From QHCA01 sp003244095 (GTDB taxonomy: Bacteria; Actinomycetota; Actinomycetes; Mycobacteriales; QHCA01), in the NCBI GenBank assembly GCA_038329965.1, contig JBBQNN010000013.1, forward strand, positions 5,731-69,730: a stretch of DNA of 64,000 nt, in the 5' to 3' direction. Both the position numbers and the translations under genes were made by a program. Positions 43,527 through 51,504 of the stretch are shown piece by piece. The notes below the pieces were generated by a model. The model had not been told where the DNA came from. It ran no database searches and worked only from the letters and a program-made list of their open reading frames with translations. Positions within the stretch are counted from its first letter, which is position 1, and each line of letters opens with the position of its first letter.

Positions 43527-44033
43527 ATGGCCGGCGCTATGCGCAAGATGGGGATCTATCTTGGGCTCGTTGAAGACGACGAGGACCACCTGCACGCCTC
43601 CGACGACTACGACGATTTCGACGACTACGACGAGCCGCCCGGGCGCACCTCGGTCCGGCCGGTGGATCGGCCGACGGGCCTGACCCGCGGCGGGCTCGCT
43701 CTGGACACCCGCCCGACCGCCCAGGCCCGGGTCGAGACGCCGACGAGTGTTGCGGCGTACCGGATCACCACCCTGCACCCCCGCACGTACAACGAGGCCC
43801 GCACGATCGGGGAGCACTTCCGCGAGGGTGTGCCGGTGATCATGAACCTCACGGAGATGGACGACTCGGACGCCAAGCGGCTGGTGGACTTCGCCGCCGG
43901 CCTGTCGTTCGGCCTCCGCGGCCGCATCGAGCGGATCACCAACAAGGTCTTCCTGCTGTCGCCGGCCAACGTCGATGTGACGGCCGAGGACAAGGCCCGG
44001 ATAGCCGAGGGTGGGTTCTTCAACCAAAGCTGA
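43527..44033 (+). CDS. sepF: Cell division protein SepF
   Basis: 168 residues. The N-terminal amphipathic membrane anchor (AGAMRKMGIYLGLVE) is followed by a very acidic linker (ASDDYDDFDDYDE) and the conserved SepF core: TLHPRTYNEARTIGEHFREG, PVIMNLTEMDDSDAKRLVDF, AAGLSFGLRGRIERITNKVF. In actinobacteria, which lack FtsA/ZipA, SepF is the membrane anchor of FtsZ. ATG 43527 has GAGGAAGGA upstream; no overlap with yggS (49 bp). Confidence 0.95.
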   Translation: MAGAMRKMGIYLGLVEDDEDHLHASDDYDDFDDYDEPPGRTSVRPVDRPTGLTRGGLALDTRPTAQARVETPTSVAAYRITTLHPRTYNEARTIGEHFREGVPVIMNLTEMDDSDAKRLVDFAAGLSFGLRGRIERITNKVFLLSPANVDVTAEDKARIAEGGFFNQS

Positions 44034-44046
44034 GATACTCGTCCCA

Positions 44047-44337
44047 GTGAGAACCCTCTTTGTAGTCCTCTATGACCTGCTCTGGCTCTTCCAGCTGCTG
44101 CTCATCGCGCGCATCGTCGTCGTGTACGTCATGATGTTTGCTCGATCGTGGCGACCCGGGCGGGTGGTGGCCATAATGCTGGAGGTGATTTTCTCGACCA
44201 CAGACCCGCCACTGAAAGCGCTTGCCAGGGTCATCCCGCCCCTCCGTGTGGGTGGAATTACGCTGGATCTATCGTTCCTGGTGTTGTTCATCATCGTACA
44301 AATCCTCATCATCGTCGTCCGGAGGCTGGCAGCATGA
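44047..44337 (+). CDS. YggT family membrane protein
   Basis: 96 residues with two YggT-type membrane helices (LFVVLYDLLWLFQLLLIARIVV and LDLSFLVLFIIVQILIIVV) joined by the conserved loop STTDPPLKALARVIPPLRVGG. Possibly involved in envelope or division-site function; role unproven. GTG 44047 is 13 bp after sepF and 6 bases after GATACT, so leaderless start is possible. Base composition is less GC-rich than its neighbours, as expected for a hydrophobic protein. Confidence 0.88.
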   Translation: MRTLFVVLYDLLWLFQLLLIARIVVVYVMMFARSWRPGRVVAIMLEVIFSTTDPPLKALARVIPPLRVGGITLDLSFLVLFIIVQILIIVVRRLAA

Positions 44338-44393
44338 CCGAGATGCGGTGCGCCGTTGAGCCGACCAGTCCCGAGGAGCACAGATGCCGCTGA
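44334..44393 (+). other. Mini-ORF between yggT and wag31 (19 codons)
   Basis: ATG 44334 overlaps the yggT stop as ATGA; the ORF (MTEMRCAVEPTSPEEHRCR) runs over the wag31 ribosome site and stops 10 bases inside wag31. A looser relay candidate; ribosomes ending here would be placed over the wag31 start. Confidence 0.25.
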
Positions 44394-45223
44394 CGCCAGC
44401 CGACGTCCATAACGTCGCATTCAAGAAGCCGCCGATCGGCAAGCGGGGCTACGACGAGGACGAGGTCGACGCCTTTCTCGACGAGGTCGAGCGTGAGCTC
44501 GCCCGCCTGATCGAGGAGAACAACGACCTGCGGGCCCAACTCGATCGTGCCCAGCGGACCCGCCCGGCCAGCCCCGCCGGCACCCAGCCCGTGGTCCCGG
44601 CCCAAGCGAGCGGTCCGTCGGAGACCGAGCAGCGGTTGGCCCGGGAGAACGCCGAGCTCAAGTCGCAGATGCAGCAGCTCGAGCAGCGCCTGCGCCAAGC
44701 GGCCGCCCAGGCCGTCGCCCAGCCGACCGAAACGCTCCCGGTGCCGATGCCCATCCCGGCGCCGATGCCCGCCCAGCCGACCGGTGGCGGTGATGGCGAG
44801 CAGGCGCTGTCGGTGCTCATGACCGCCCAGCGCACCGCCAACGAGCACGTCGCCGACGCTCGCAGGGAGGCCGACAAGCTGCTGCTCGACGCCCGTGCCA
44901 AGGCAGACGAGGTCACCCGGGAGGCCCGCGGCAAGGCAGACGGCCTCGAGCGTGAGGCCCGCCAGCGGCACCAGGAGGCCATGGGTGGCCTCGAGATGAA
45001 GCGCCAGGCACTGCAGAAGCACATTGAGGAGCTCAAGGCGTTCGAGCGGGAGTACCGCACCCGGCTCAAGGCCTACCTGGAGAGCCAGCTACGCGACCTC
45101 GACGGCCGCGGCGCGGCGATCGAGAGCGACTCCGGCCGGGCCGCTGGTGGCAGCCCCTTCGTGACGTCGGGCAACTCCGCCCTTGGCCAGCCCGATCCGA
45201 GCCAGCCCGGCTCGCGCCGGTGA
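44384..45223 (+). CDS. wag31: Polar growth protein DivIVA/Wag31
   Basis: 279 residues. The N-terminal lipid-binding domain (PLTPADVHNVAFKKPPIGKR, then GYDEDEVDAFLDEVERELAR) is standard, followed by a Pro/Ala-rich linker containing PVPMPIPAPMPAQP and a long C-terminal coiled coil (about 145-245). It marks the growing poles and recruits wall synthesis. ATG 44384 has GAGGAGCAC upstream. Two mini-ORFs in series connect its stop with the following gene. Confidence 0.95.
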   Translation: MPLTPADVHNVAFKKPPIGKRGYDEDEVDAFLDEVERELARLIEENNDLRAQLDRAQRTRPASPAGTQPVVPAQASGPSETEQRLARENAELKSQMQQLEQRLRQAAAQAVAQPTETLPVPMPIPAPMPAQPTGGGDGEQALSVLMTAQRTANEHVADARREADKLLLDARAKADEVTREARGKADGLEREARQRHQEAMGGLEMKRQALQKHIEELKAFEREYRTRLKAYLESQLRDLDGRGAAIESDSGRAAGGSPFVTSGNSALGQPDPSQPGSRR

Positions 45224-45243
45224 CGTCCCGCGCCCCCGGATGA
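45220..45243 (+). other. Relay mini-ORF 1 after wag31 (VTSRAPG)
   Basis: Seven codons; GTG 45220 overlaps the wag31 TGA (GTGA), and its TGA 45241-45243 overlaps the ATG of the second mini-ORF (ATGA). Confidence 0.45.
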
Positions 45244-45260
45244 CGAGGTCGCCCGCGTGA
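45240..45260 (+). other. Relay mini-ORF 2 after wag31 (MTRSPA)
   Basis: Six codons; ATG 45240 overlaps the stop of mini-ORF 1, and its TGA 45258-45260 overlaps the GTG start of the next gene at 45257 (GTGA). Together with mini-ORF 1 it spans the 33-bp gap without an untranslated base. Confidence 0.45.
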
Positions 45261-45862
45261 TCGTTGTTTCCCTGTTGCTTTTCCTCGTCGGCGTCGGCCT
45301 GCTCGCAGCCGGGTTGGTGGGAGAAAGCATCGCTCTCGAGATCGGCTCCATCGCGGCCGCGCTGCTGGCCGCGATGGTGCTGTATGTCAGCGTGCGGCAG
45401 CGCGGCGGCGCGGCGGCTGAGGAGTCGGAGGCCACGGCGCCCCCACAGAACTTCGCCCCTCTCACGTCCACCTGGTCCCACTCAGCCGACGAGCCCGAGG
45501 CCGACCCGCCGGTCGACGAGGCGGCCAATTGGCTGCTGGAGCCCGCCGAGGAGGTGGTGCCGGTCGAGGAGCCTGGCGCTACCGGCATCGAGGCCCAGGA
45601 CGTGCAGGTGTCCGACGATGAGCCCGCCGAGGAGAACGTCACCGACGCCGACGCGCTGCGGGTGTCCGAGCGCAGCGACGACGTGCTGGTAGTCGACGGC
45701 CGGCCGCGCTACCACCTGCAGCTGTGTCCCACGCTGACTGACGAGGAGACGGTTGCCCTGCCGGTCAGTGAGGCACGCGAGGCCGGATTCACCCCGTGTG
45801 CACAGTGCCGGCCCGATTCCCACATCCTCGGCGACGCCTGGCGCTCAGGCTCTGCCCGCTAG
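45257..45862 (+). CDS. Small membrane protein with C-terminal Cys/His putative zinc motif
   Basis: 201 residues from GTG 45257. Two N-terminal helices (MIVVSLLLFLVGVGLLAAGLV and LEIGSIAAALLAAMVLYVSV) are followed by a long acidic, disordered stretch (residues about 55-150) and a compact C-terminal module YHLQLCPTL ... VSEAREAGFTPCAQCRPD. Its C-x(n)-PCxxC plus H layout recalls the Ada-type or short CxxC zinc modules. Function unknown. It follows wag31 in the division cluster, translationally linked through two mini-ORFs, so a role in envelope growth is plausible. Its stop shares CTAG with the convergent gene's stop. Confidence 0.75.
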   Translation: MIVVSLLLFLVGVGLLAAGLVGESIALEIGSIAAALLAAMVLYVSVRQRGGAAAEESEATAPPQNFAPLTSTWSHSADEPEADPPVDEAANWLLEPAEEVVPVEEPGATGIEAQDVQVSDDEPAEENVTDADALRVSERSDDVLVVDGRPRYHLQLCPTLTDEETVALPVSEAREAGFTPCAQCRPDSHILGDAWRSGSAR

Positions 45863-46329
45863 ATCGCACGATTGGCCCGGAACGGGTCCCTGATCGGCGG
45901 CCGGGCGGGGCCGAGCCTGCTGGAGTTGATCGACATCCTGGCCGCCGCCAGCACCCGGTGCAGGATGCTGGCCGTGGCCTCACCGGCCGCCGCTCCCGCT
46001 GCGGTGACGATCACCCGGAAGATGGTGGCGAAGCCCTGCCCCGGCGTGTCGAAGTTCCAGTCCACCGACCCCAGGTGGGCCAGGGGGCTCGCCGGGTCCG
46101 CGACATGGCTCGGCGGAGCGTTCCAGACCTGCACGCCTGAGGCGCTGGCCGACAGGACACCACCGGCGGCGGTGGCGCCCGGTCCGGCAGCGGCCAGCAC
46201 ATCGCTGGTCTCCGGTTCCGGCAGCACCAGGCCGGGGGACAGGTGGCTGGACGGGGCCGGCACGCCGACGGCACCCGCGACGAGGTGCAGTCGCACGTAG
46301 GGCGCGAGAGCAAGCGTCGTCATGGACAC
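45859..46329 (-). CDS. Hypothetical protein
   Basis: 156 residues from GTG 46329 (ATG 46323 two codons later), with GGAGG five bases before the GTG. No motif was recognised. The chain is Ala/Gly/Ser-rich without charge clusters, has mildly hydrophobic stretches (LALAPYVRLHLVAGAVGVP and IFRVIVTAAGAAAG) and a basic C-terminus. It lies downstream of ileS by 113 bp on the same strand and overlaps the convergent gene's stop in a CTAG. Coding status is supported mainly by the ribosome site and open frame. Confidence 0.5.
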   Translation of the reverse strand: MSMTTLALAPYVRLHLVAGAVGVPAPSSHLSPGLVLPEPETSDVLAAAGPGATAAGGVLSASASGVQVWNAPPSHVADPASPLAHLGSVDWNFDTPGQGFATIFRVIVTAAGAAAGEATASILHRVLAAARMSINSSRLGPARPPIRDPFRANRAI

Positions 46330-46442
46330 GACAACCTCCGGCTGGTCAGTGCGGTCGATCGCGGCATCACCGATGGGGTCCCCACGCACACCTTTGACAG
46401 TTCGGCCCACCTTGACCGCGCCGGAGGGTGACAGAGGCTCGA

Positions 46443-49400
46443 CTAACGGCCGGCTGCCCGCAGCCAGAAGGTGAGCCCGAGCTCGCCTCCCGAGTGCGGC
46501 CTGATGTCGGCGGCGGGCCGCCCACGGGTCACCGAAACAGCGAGTACCTCCGCCGCGACGAGCGACTCGTGTTCGGTGACGGCCTCGGCGGCCTCGCCGG
46601 CCACTTCACCGGCAACGGCCGTCCACCACAGCTCGATCCGGTCGGTGACGTCCAGCCCGCTCGTCTTGCGGGCGTCCTGGATCAGGCGCACCACCTCGCG
46701 GGCGTAGCCGGCCCGGCGCAGTTCGGGGGTCATCCGTACGTCCAGCGCCACCGTCAGCCCGGTCTCACCGGCGACCGTCCAGCCCTGCCGGGGTGCCTCG
46801 GTCACCGTGAAGTCATCCGGCTCCACCACCACGTCGTCGGCACCGACCCGCACCGTCGCTCCTTCGACCAGCAGTGCCGTCACGTCCGCTTCGGCGATGG
46901 CGCCGGCCACCTCCTTGGTCCGCGGCCCGAACCGGCGGCCCAGGGTCCGGAAGTTCGGCTTGGCGACCCGGTCGATGATCTCCGTCAGCCCGTCCAGCGT
47001 GGCCTCCTCGACGACGTTGAGCTCCTCGCGGGCCAGGGCGCGCAGCTCCCCCGGCAGGTCTGACCAGCCCGCGGCGAACACCACCATCGCCTGCAGCGGC
47101 TGGCGGGTCCGGATCGCTGCCCCGGCCCGGGCCGACCGGCCGAGGTCGACCACCCGGCGCAGGAGCGCCATCTGGGCCGAGAGCTGCCGGTCGACCAGGG
47201 CTCCGTCGACCCGGGGCCACGGCGCCAGGTGCACGGAGTCGGGCTGCTCCGGCCACACCGGTCGGATAATCGCCTGCCACACCCGGTCGGCGATGAAGGG
47301 CGTGAACGGCGCCATCAGCAGCGTGAGGACGTGCAGCGTCTCGTGCAGCGTCGCGAGCGCCGCGGGGTCGCCGTCCCAGAACCTCCGGCGGGACCGGCGG
47401 ACGTACCAGTTGGAGACCTCGTCGATGAACTGCGCCAGCCGGCGGCCGGCAACCTGCGGGTCGAAGTCCTCCAGCGCAGCGTCGACCTCGACCACGAGGG
47501 CATGCAGCTCGGAGATCAGCCAGCGGTCCAGCACCGGCCGGTCCGCCAGGTCCGGCCAGGGCCCCTGCAACGGCTCCCAGCCGTTGACCCGGGCGTAGAG
47601 CGACTGGAAGGCCGCGGTGTTCCAGTACGTGAGGAGCACCTTGCGGACGATCTCCTCCAGCACCTGGTGCCCGATCCGGCGGGCGCTCCACGGCGAGCCG
47701 CTGGCGAGCATGAACCACCGCAGCGCGTCGGCACCGTGCCGGTCCATGAGGGGCATCGGCTCGAGGATGTTGCCCAGGTGCTTGCTCATCTTGCGGCCGT
47801 CCTCGGCCATCAGGTGCCCGAGACACAGCACCGTCTCGTACGACGACCGGTCGAAGACGATCGTGCCGATCGTCATCAACGTGTAGAACCAGCCGCGGGT
47901 CTGGTCGATCGCCTCGCAGATGAACTGCGCAGGGTAGGCAGCCTCGAAGTCGGCGTTGTTGCGGTACGGCGCGCCCCACTGGGCGAACGGCATCGAGCCG
48001 GAGTCGTACCAGCCGTCGACGATCGGCCGGACCCGGCTCGCGGGCAGGCCGCACTGCGGGCAGTCGAAGCCGACCTCGTCGATGAACGGCCGGTGCGGGT
48101 CCATGCCCGTCAGGTCGCGTCCGGCCCGCTCGCTCAGCTCCACCAGCGAGCCCACACAGGTGACGTGGTCGTCGGCGCAGCGCCACAGCGGCAGCGGGGT
48201 GCCCCAGTAGCGGTCGCGGGACAGCGCCCAGTCGACGTTGTTGCGCAGCCAGTCGCCGTAGCGGCCGTGCTTGATGCCGGCCGGATGCCAGTCGGTCTTC
48301 TCGTTCTCCTCGATCAGCCGGTCCTTGACCAGGGTCGTCTTGATGTACCACGACGGAAGGGCGTAATAGAGCAGTGCGGTGTCGCACCGCCAGCAGTGCG
48401 GGTAGCTGTGCTGGTAGGCCTCGTACCGGTAGAGCAGCCCGCGGGCCCGCAGGTCCTCGACCAGCCCGGCGTCGGCATCCTTGAAGAACTGGCCACCGAC
48501 GACCGGCAGGTGATCGTCGAAGCGACCGTCCGGGCGGACCGGGTTGATCACCGGCAGGTCGTACTGCCTGGCAACGGCCAGGTCCTCCGCGCCGAACGCC
48601 GGCGCCTGGTGCACCAGCCCGGTGCCGTCCTCGACGGTGACGTACGTGGCCAGCCCCACGAAGTGCGCCCGCCGGCCGTCGAAGTCCAGGAAGTCGAACG
48701 GCCTGCGGTATTGCGTGTGCTCGAGCTCGGCTCCCCGCAGGCGTTGCAGCACCTCGACGGGTGCCTCGCCGGCCACCCGGGCCAGCAGTGGCTCGGCGAC
48801 GACGAGGACCTCGCCGCCGATGCGCGCCACGGCGTAGGTGACGTCCGGGTGCACGGCGACGGCGGTGTTGGAGACCAGGGTCCACGGGGTCGTGGTCCAG
48901 ACCAGCAGCGCCGCGCCGAGGTCGGCCAGCGGGCCGGCGGTCACGGGGAAGCGGACGTAGGCCGAGGGGTCGGTGACGGTCAGATAGCCCTGCGAGACCT
49001 CGTGGTCGGAGAGCGCCGTGCCGCAGCGCGGGCAGTACGGCGCGACTCGGTGATCCTCGACCAGGAGACCGGAGTCCCAGATCTGCTTGAGCGACCACCA
49101 GACCGACTCGATGTAGGTGGTGTCCATCGTGCGATAGGCCTGGGACATGTCGACCCAGTAAGCCATCCGCTCGGTCATCTCCTCGAACGCGTCCACGTGC
49201 CGCTCGACCGACTCGCGGCACTTGGCGTTGAACGCGGCGATCCCGTAGGCGTCGATGTCCTTCTTGCCGGTGAAGCCCAGCTCCTTCTCCACCGCCAGCT
49301 CGACCGGCAGGCCGTGGCAGTCCCAGCCGGCCCGCCGCGGGACGTGATAGCCCTTCATCGTCTTGAACCGCGGGAACAGGTCCTTGAACACCCGGGCCTC

Positions 49401-49577
49401 CACGTGGTGGGTGCCGGGCTTGCCGTTGGCGGTGGGCGGGCCCTCGTAGAACACCCATAGCGGGCCGTCCCGGGTCTGCTCCAGGGATCGCTCGAAGACC
49501 TTGTCCGCCCGCCATCGGGCGAGCAGCTCGTGCTCCATGGCGGGCAGGTCGACCTGGCTGGGCAGTGCCTCGTACAA
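46443..49577 (-). CDS. ileS: Isoleucyl-tRNA synthetase (eukaryote-like type)
   Basis: About 1044 residues, the length of the IleRS2 type. HIGH-equivalent region GPPTANGKPGTHHVEAR, editing domain (VWTTTPWTLVSNTAVAVHPD), FICEAIDQTRGWFYTLM and KMSKS motif GRKMSKHLGN are intact; the anticodon-binding domain follows. Charges tRNA-Ile. Start is placed at TTG 49577, right after the ribosome site AGAGGACAGGG and giving LYEALPSQVDLPAMEHELL; the earlier in-frame GTG at 49649 lies inside the T-box and is not credible. Expression should be controlled by the T-box leader upstream. Confidence 0.93.
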   Translation of the reverse strand: MYEALPSQVDLPAMEHELLARWRADKVFERSLEQTRDGPLWVFYEGPPTANGKPGTHHVEARVFKDLFPRFKTMKGYHVPRRAGWDCHGLPVELAVEKELGFTGKKDIDAYGIAAFNAKCRESVERHVDAFEEMTERMAYWVDMSQAYRTMDTTYIESVWWSLKQIWDSGLLVEDHRVAPYCPRCGTALSDHEVSQGYLTVTDPSAYVRFPVTAGPLADLGAALLVWTTTPWTLVSNTAVAVHPDVTYAVARIGGEVLVVAEPLLARVAGEAPVEVLQRLRGAELEHTQYRRPFDFLDFDGRRAHFVGLATYVTVEDGTGLVHQAPAFGAEDLAVARQYDLPVINPVRPDGRFDDHLPVVGGQFFKDADAGLVEDLRARGLLYRYEAYQHSYPHCWRCDTALLYYALPSWYIKTTLVKDRLIEENEKTDWHPAGIKHGRYGDWLRNNVDWALSRDRYWGTPLPLWRCADDHVTCVGSLVELSERAGRDLTGMDPHRPFIDEVGFDCPQCGLPASRVRPIVDGWYDSGSMPFAQWGAPYRNNADFEAAYPAQFICEAIDQTRGWFYTLMTIGTIVFDRSSYETVLCLGHLMAEDGRKMSKHLGNILEPMPLMDRHGADALRWFMLASGSPWSARRIGHQVLEEIVRKVLLTYWNTAAFQSLYARVNGWEPLQGPWPDLADRPVLDRWLISELHALVVEVDAALEDFDPQVAGRRLAQFIDEVSNWYVRRSRRRFWDGDPAALATLHETLHVLTLLMAPFTPFIADRVWQAIIRPVWPEQPDSVHLAPWPRVDGALVDRQLSAQMALLRRVVDLGRSARAGAAIRTRQPLQAMVVFAAGWSDLPGELRALAREELNVVEEATLDGLTEIIDRVAKPNFRTLGRRFGPRTKEVAGAIAEADVTALLVEGATVRVGADDVVVEPDDFTVTEAPRQGWTVAGETGLTVALDVRMTPELRRAGYAREVVRLIQDARKTSGLDVTDRIELWWTAVAGEVAGEAAEAVTEHESLVAAEVLAVSVTRGRPAADIRPHSGGELGLTFWLRAAGR

Positions 49578-49599
49578 CGTCCCTGTCCTCTCCAACGCC

Positions 49600-49835
49600 T
49601 CCGTGTGCCGCTGGAAGGACGACCGTGGGTCAGACGGCCGCGGTACCACCCTCCTTGAGCCCCCCGCAGGGCGCCCCGCTCTGGTGTCACGGTGCCGGAT
49701 CTAGTGGGGCGCGTCTGGCACGCCTGTTCTCCCGGCTGGCTCGGGGTGATCCTCACGCCGGCCAGGCCCCCGGGCTCTCACCGTCCCCGGGTCGCTGTGG
49801 GCTGCGTCCGGCGCTGACTGTCCCGTCAACGCCGG
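49600..49835 (-). promoter_or_regulatory. T-box riboswitch of ileS (tRNA-Ile responsive)
   Basis: The minus strand carries the conserved T-box AGGGTGGTACCGCG (49652-49639) between a leader stem region and the ileS ribosome site. About 95 bases upstream the triplet ATC, an Ile codon, appears in a GAGGATCACC context (49750-49748), fitting the specifier loop. CCGGCG and CGCCGG (near 49833-49808) can close an initial stem. No terminator run precedes ileS, and the site sits close to the start, as in actinobacterial translational T-boxes. A -10 TAGGAT lies at 49845-49840. Confidence 0.88.
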
Positions 49836-49880
49836 ATTCATCCTAGCGGGGCCGTCCGGGTACGCGCCTGGGCATTGCCG

Positions 49881-49910
49881 CCCGGCCCGGCCCGGCCCGG
49901 CCCGGCCCGT
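49881..49910. repeat. CCCGG pentanucleotide tandem repeat
   Basis: Six consecutive copies of a 5-bp unit (cccgg) in the ileS/dksA-like intergenic region, a slippage-prone microsatellite about 35 bp upstream of the ileS -10. Confidence 0.8.
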
Positions 49911-49992
49911 TGATCATGTACGTTTGCAAGCGACACGCCGAGAGATCCCCGCGAATGTGCATGATCACGACAAGGGGCGACAGATCTCGGCG
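49910..49992. repeat. Nested inverted repeats, REP-like
   Basis: TTGATCATGTACGTTTGC (from 49910) pairs with GCGAATGTGCATGATCAC (ending about 49968), about 15 of 20 positions; within and beyond it CGCCGAGAGATC (49936-49947) pairs with GATCTCGGCG (49983-49992). Two overlapping dyads in under 85 bp suggest a REP/MITE-like dispersed element or alternative RNA folds. No gene is seen here. The rest of the gap to 50095 contains a possible TACGCT -10 near 50033 for the next gene. Confidence 0.5.
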
Positions 49993-50095
49993 GAGGCGGC
50001 CTGTCTCGTAGGCGCTGCGCGGACAAGCACGTACGCTGTGTCGCTAGTCGTGCCGCCCCCGCTACCGCGGAGGCACTGACGAGATTGGGGACGCG

Positions 50096-50956
50096 ATGGC
50101 CGAGCGAGGGCGGATAGGCGAGCGCAGGCGTGCCCTGTCCACCACCCGCGCCTCCAAGCGGGCCGGGGCCGCGGGGGGTGCGGCGGCGACCAAGGCGACC
50201 GCGAGGCCGGCCAAGAAGTCGGCGGCTTCGCCCAAGGTGGCCGTCAAGTCTCCGGCGAAGTCATCGGCGAAGTCACCGGCGGCCAAGGCCGGTCCGGCCA
50301 AGGCTGTAGCGAAGAAGGCGCCCGTCAAGAAGGCAGTTGCGAAGAAGGCGCCGGTCAAGAAGGCCGGGGTCACGAAAGCGGCCGTGAAGAAGGCGCCCGC
50401 CAAGAAGGCGCCCCCCCAGCGGTCCGTCGCCAAGGCAGCGCCGGCCAAGAAGGCCTCCACCGCGCCGGCCAAGGCGACGAAGCGGGCCCCGGCCCACGCC
50501 GCCGCCCTGAAGGGAGGCCCCGGTAGGTCGTCCACAACGAAGGCAGCACCCGCACAGGAGCCGGCCGCACAGGCGCCGGGGGCCGCGCCACGTGCCTCCG
50601 CCAAGGAGTTCGCCGGGATCCGGCGCTCACTGGAGGAGCGGCTCGGTGAGCTGCGCGAGGAGTACGACCGCGCGATGTCCGACATCAACGACCTGCAGCG
50701 TGATCGGGTCGGCGACATGGCCGGCGACGACCAGGCCGACACTGGCACCAAGACCTTCGAGCGGGAGCAGGAGATATCCCTGGCCAACGGGATCCTCGAC
50801 CGGCGATCACAGGTCGAGCACGCGCTGGACCGCCTCGACCTGGGCACCTACGGCAGGTGTGAGCGGTGCGGGAACCCGATCCCGAAGGCCCGGCTCGCGG
50901 CGTTCCCGTGGGTCACCCTGTGCGTGAGTTGCAAACAGCACGAGGAGCGTCGCTGA
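50096..50956 (+). CDS. DksA/TraR-type zinc-finger protein with histone H1-like tail
   Basis: 286 residues. Residues 1-165 are Lys/Ala/Pro-rich with repeated units such as AKKAPVKKA (DNA repeats near 50305-50410), like eukaryotic H1 or the mycobacterial HupB tail. Residues about 170-285 are a TraR/DksA module: coiled-coil (SLEERLGELREEYDRAM), GDDQADTGTKTFEREQEISL and zinc finger RCERCGNPIPKARLAAFPWVTLCVSC (four Cys, read as CERC ... CVSC). The zinc module points to RNA polymerase binding, the tail to nucleic acid. lspA begins at its stop. Position between ileS and lspA is conserved in actinobacteria. Confidence 0.9.
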   Translation: MAERGRIGERRRALSTTRASKRAGAAGGAAATKATARPAKKSAASPKVAVKSPAKSSAKSPAAKAGPAKAVAKKAPVKKAVAKKAPVKKAGVTKAAVKKAPAKKAPPQRSVAKAAPAKKASTAPAKATKRAPAHAAALKGGPGRSSTTKAAPAQEPAAQAPGAAPRASAKEFAGIRRSLEERLGELREEYDRAMSDINDLQRDRVGDMAGDDQADTGTKTFEREQEISLANGILDRRSQVEHALDRLDLGTYGRCERCGNPIPKARLAAFPWVTLCVSCKQHEERR

Positions 50957-51504
50957 ACGAGTCCACGGGGACTCCGACGGACCGCAGCGTGGAGGGTGCC
51001 TCCCCGCGGGTCGCGAAACGGATCCGTCTCCTGACCGGCACGGCCATCCTGGTGATCGGCCTCGACGTCGCGACCAAGGCGACCGTCGTGGCCATGCTCG
51101 CAGGCAGGCGCCCGGTGCGGCTGCTCGGCGGGCTCGTCTACTTGGTGCACACGCGCAACACGGGCGCTGCGTTCAGCATCGCCGAGGGGCAGACGGTGCT
51201 GCTGTCCCTGGTCGCGCTCGCAGTGGTGATCGCCATCGCCCGCACGGCGCGTCGGCTCGGCTCCAACGCCTGGGCGGTGTGTCTCGGGCTCATCCTCGGT
51301 GGCGCGGTCGGCAACCTGGCCGACCGGATCTTCCGGGCACCCGGGCCGCTGCGTGGAGCGGTGGTCGACTGGATCGACCTGCGGGTGTGGCCGGTGTTCA
51401 ACCTTGCCGACTCCGCTCTCGTCGTCGGGGTGTGCCTGGCCGTGCTCTTCGAAGTGCAGGGTCGGCGGATCGACGGCAGCCGGGCCACCAAGCGTCGTGG
51501 CTGA
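50953..51504 (+). CDS. lspA: Lipoprotein signal peptidase LspA
   Basis: Four membrane helices with the aspartic protease residues in GNLADRIFR and FNLADSALV, plus NTGAAFSIAEG, all LspA motifs. It cleaves the signal peptide of prolipoproteins in the membrane. Start is uncertain: no ATG is suitable. CTG 50953 has GAGGAG five bases upstream and overlaps the preceding stop as CTGA (183 residues); GTG 50989 is the conservative choice without a good ribosome site. Confidence 0.92.
   Translation: MNESTGTPTDRSVEGASPRVAKRIRLLTGTAILVIGLDVATKATVVAMLAGRRPVRLLGGLVYLVHTRNTGAAFSIAEGQTVLLSLVALAVVIAIARTARRLGSNAWAVCLGLILGGAVGNLADRIFRAPGPLRGAVVDWIDLRVWPVFNLADSALVVGVCLAVLFEVQGRRIDGSRATKRRG

Noticed and set aside
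47229..49460. 743-codon plus-strand ORF opposite ileS
   Set aside because: Shadow of ileS, which has intact synthetase motifs.
49578..49649. ileS start at GTG 49649
   Set aside because: That codon is part of the conserved T-box sequence; the extra 24 residues do not fit the IleRS N-terminus.
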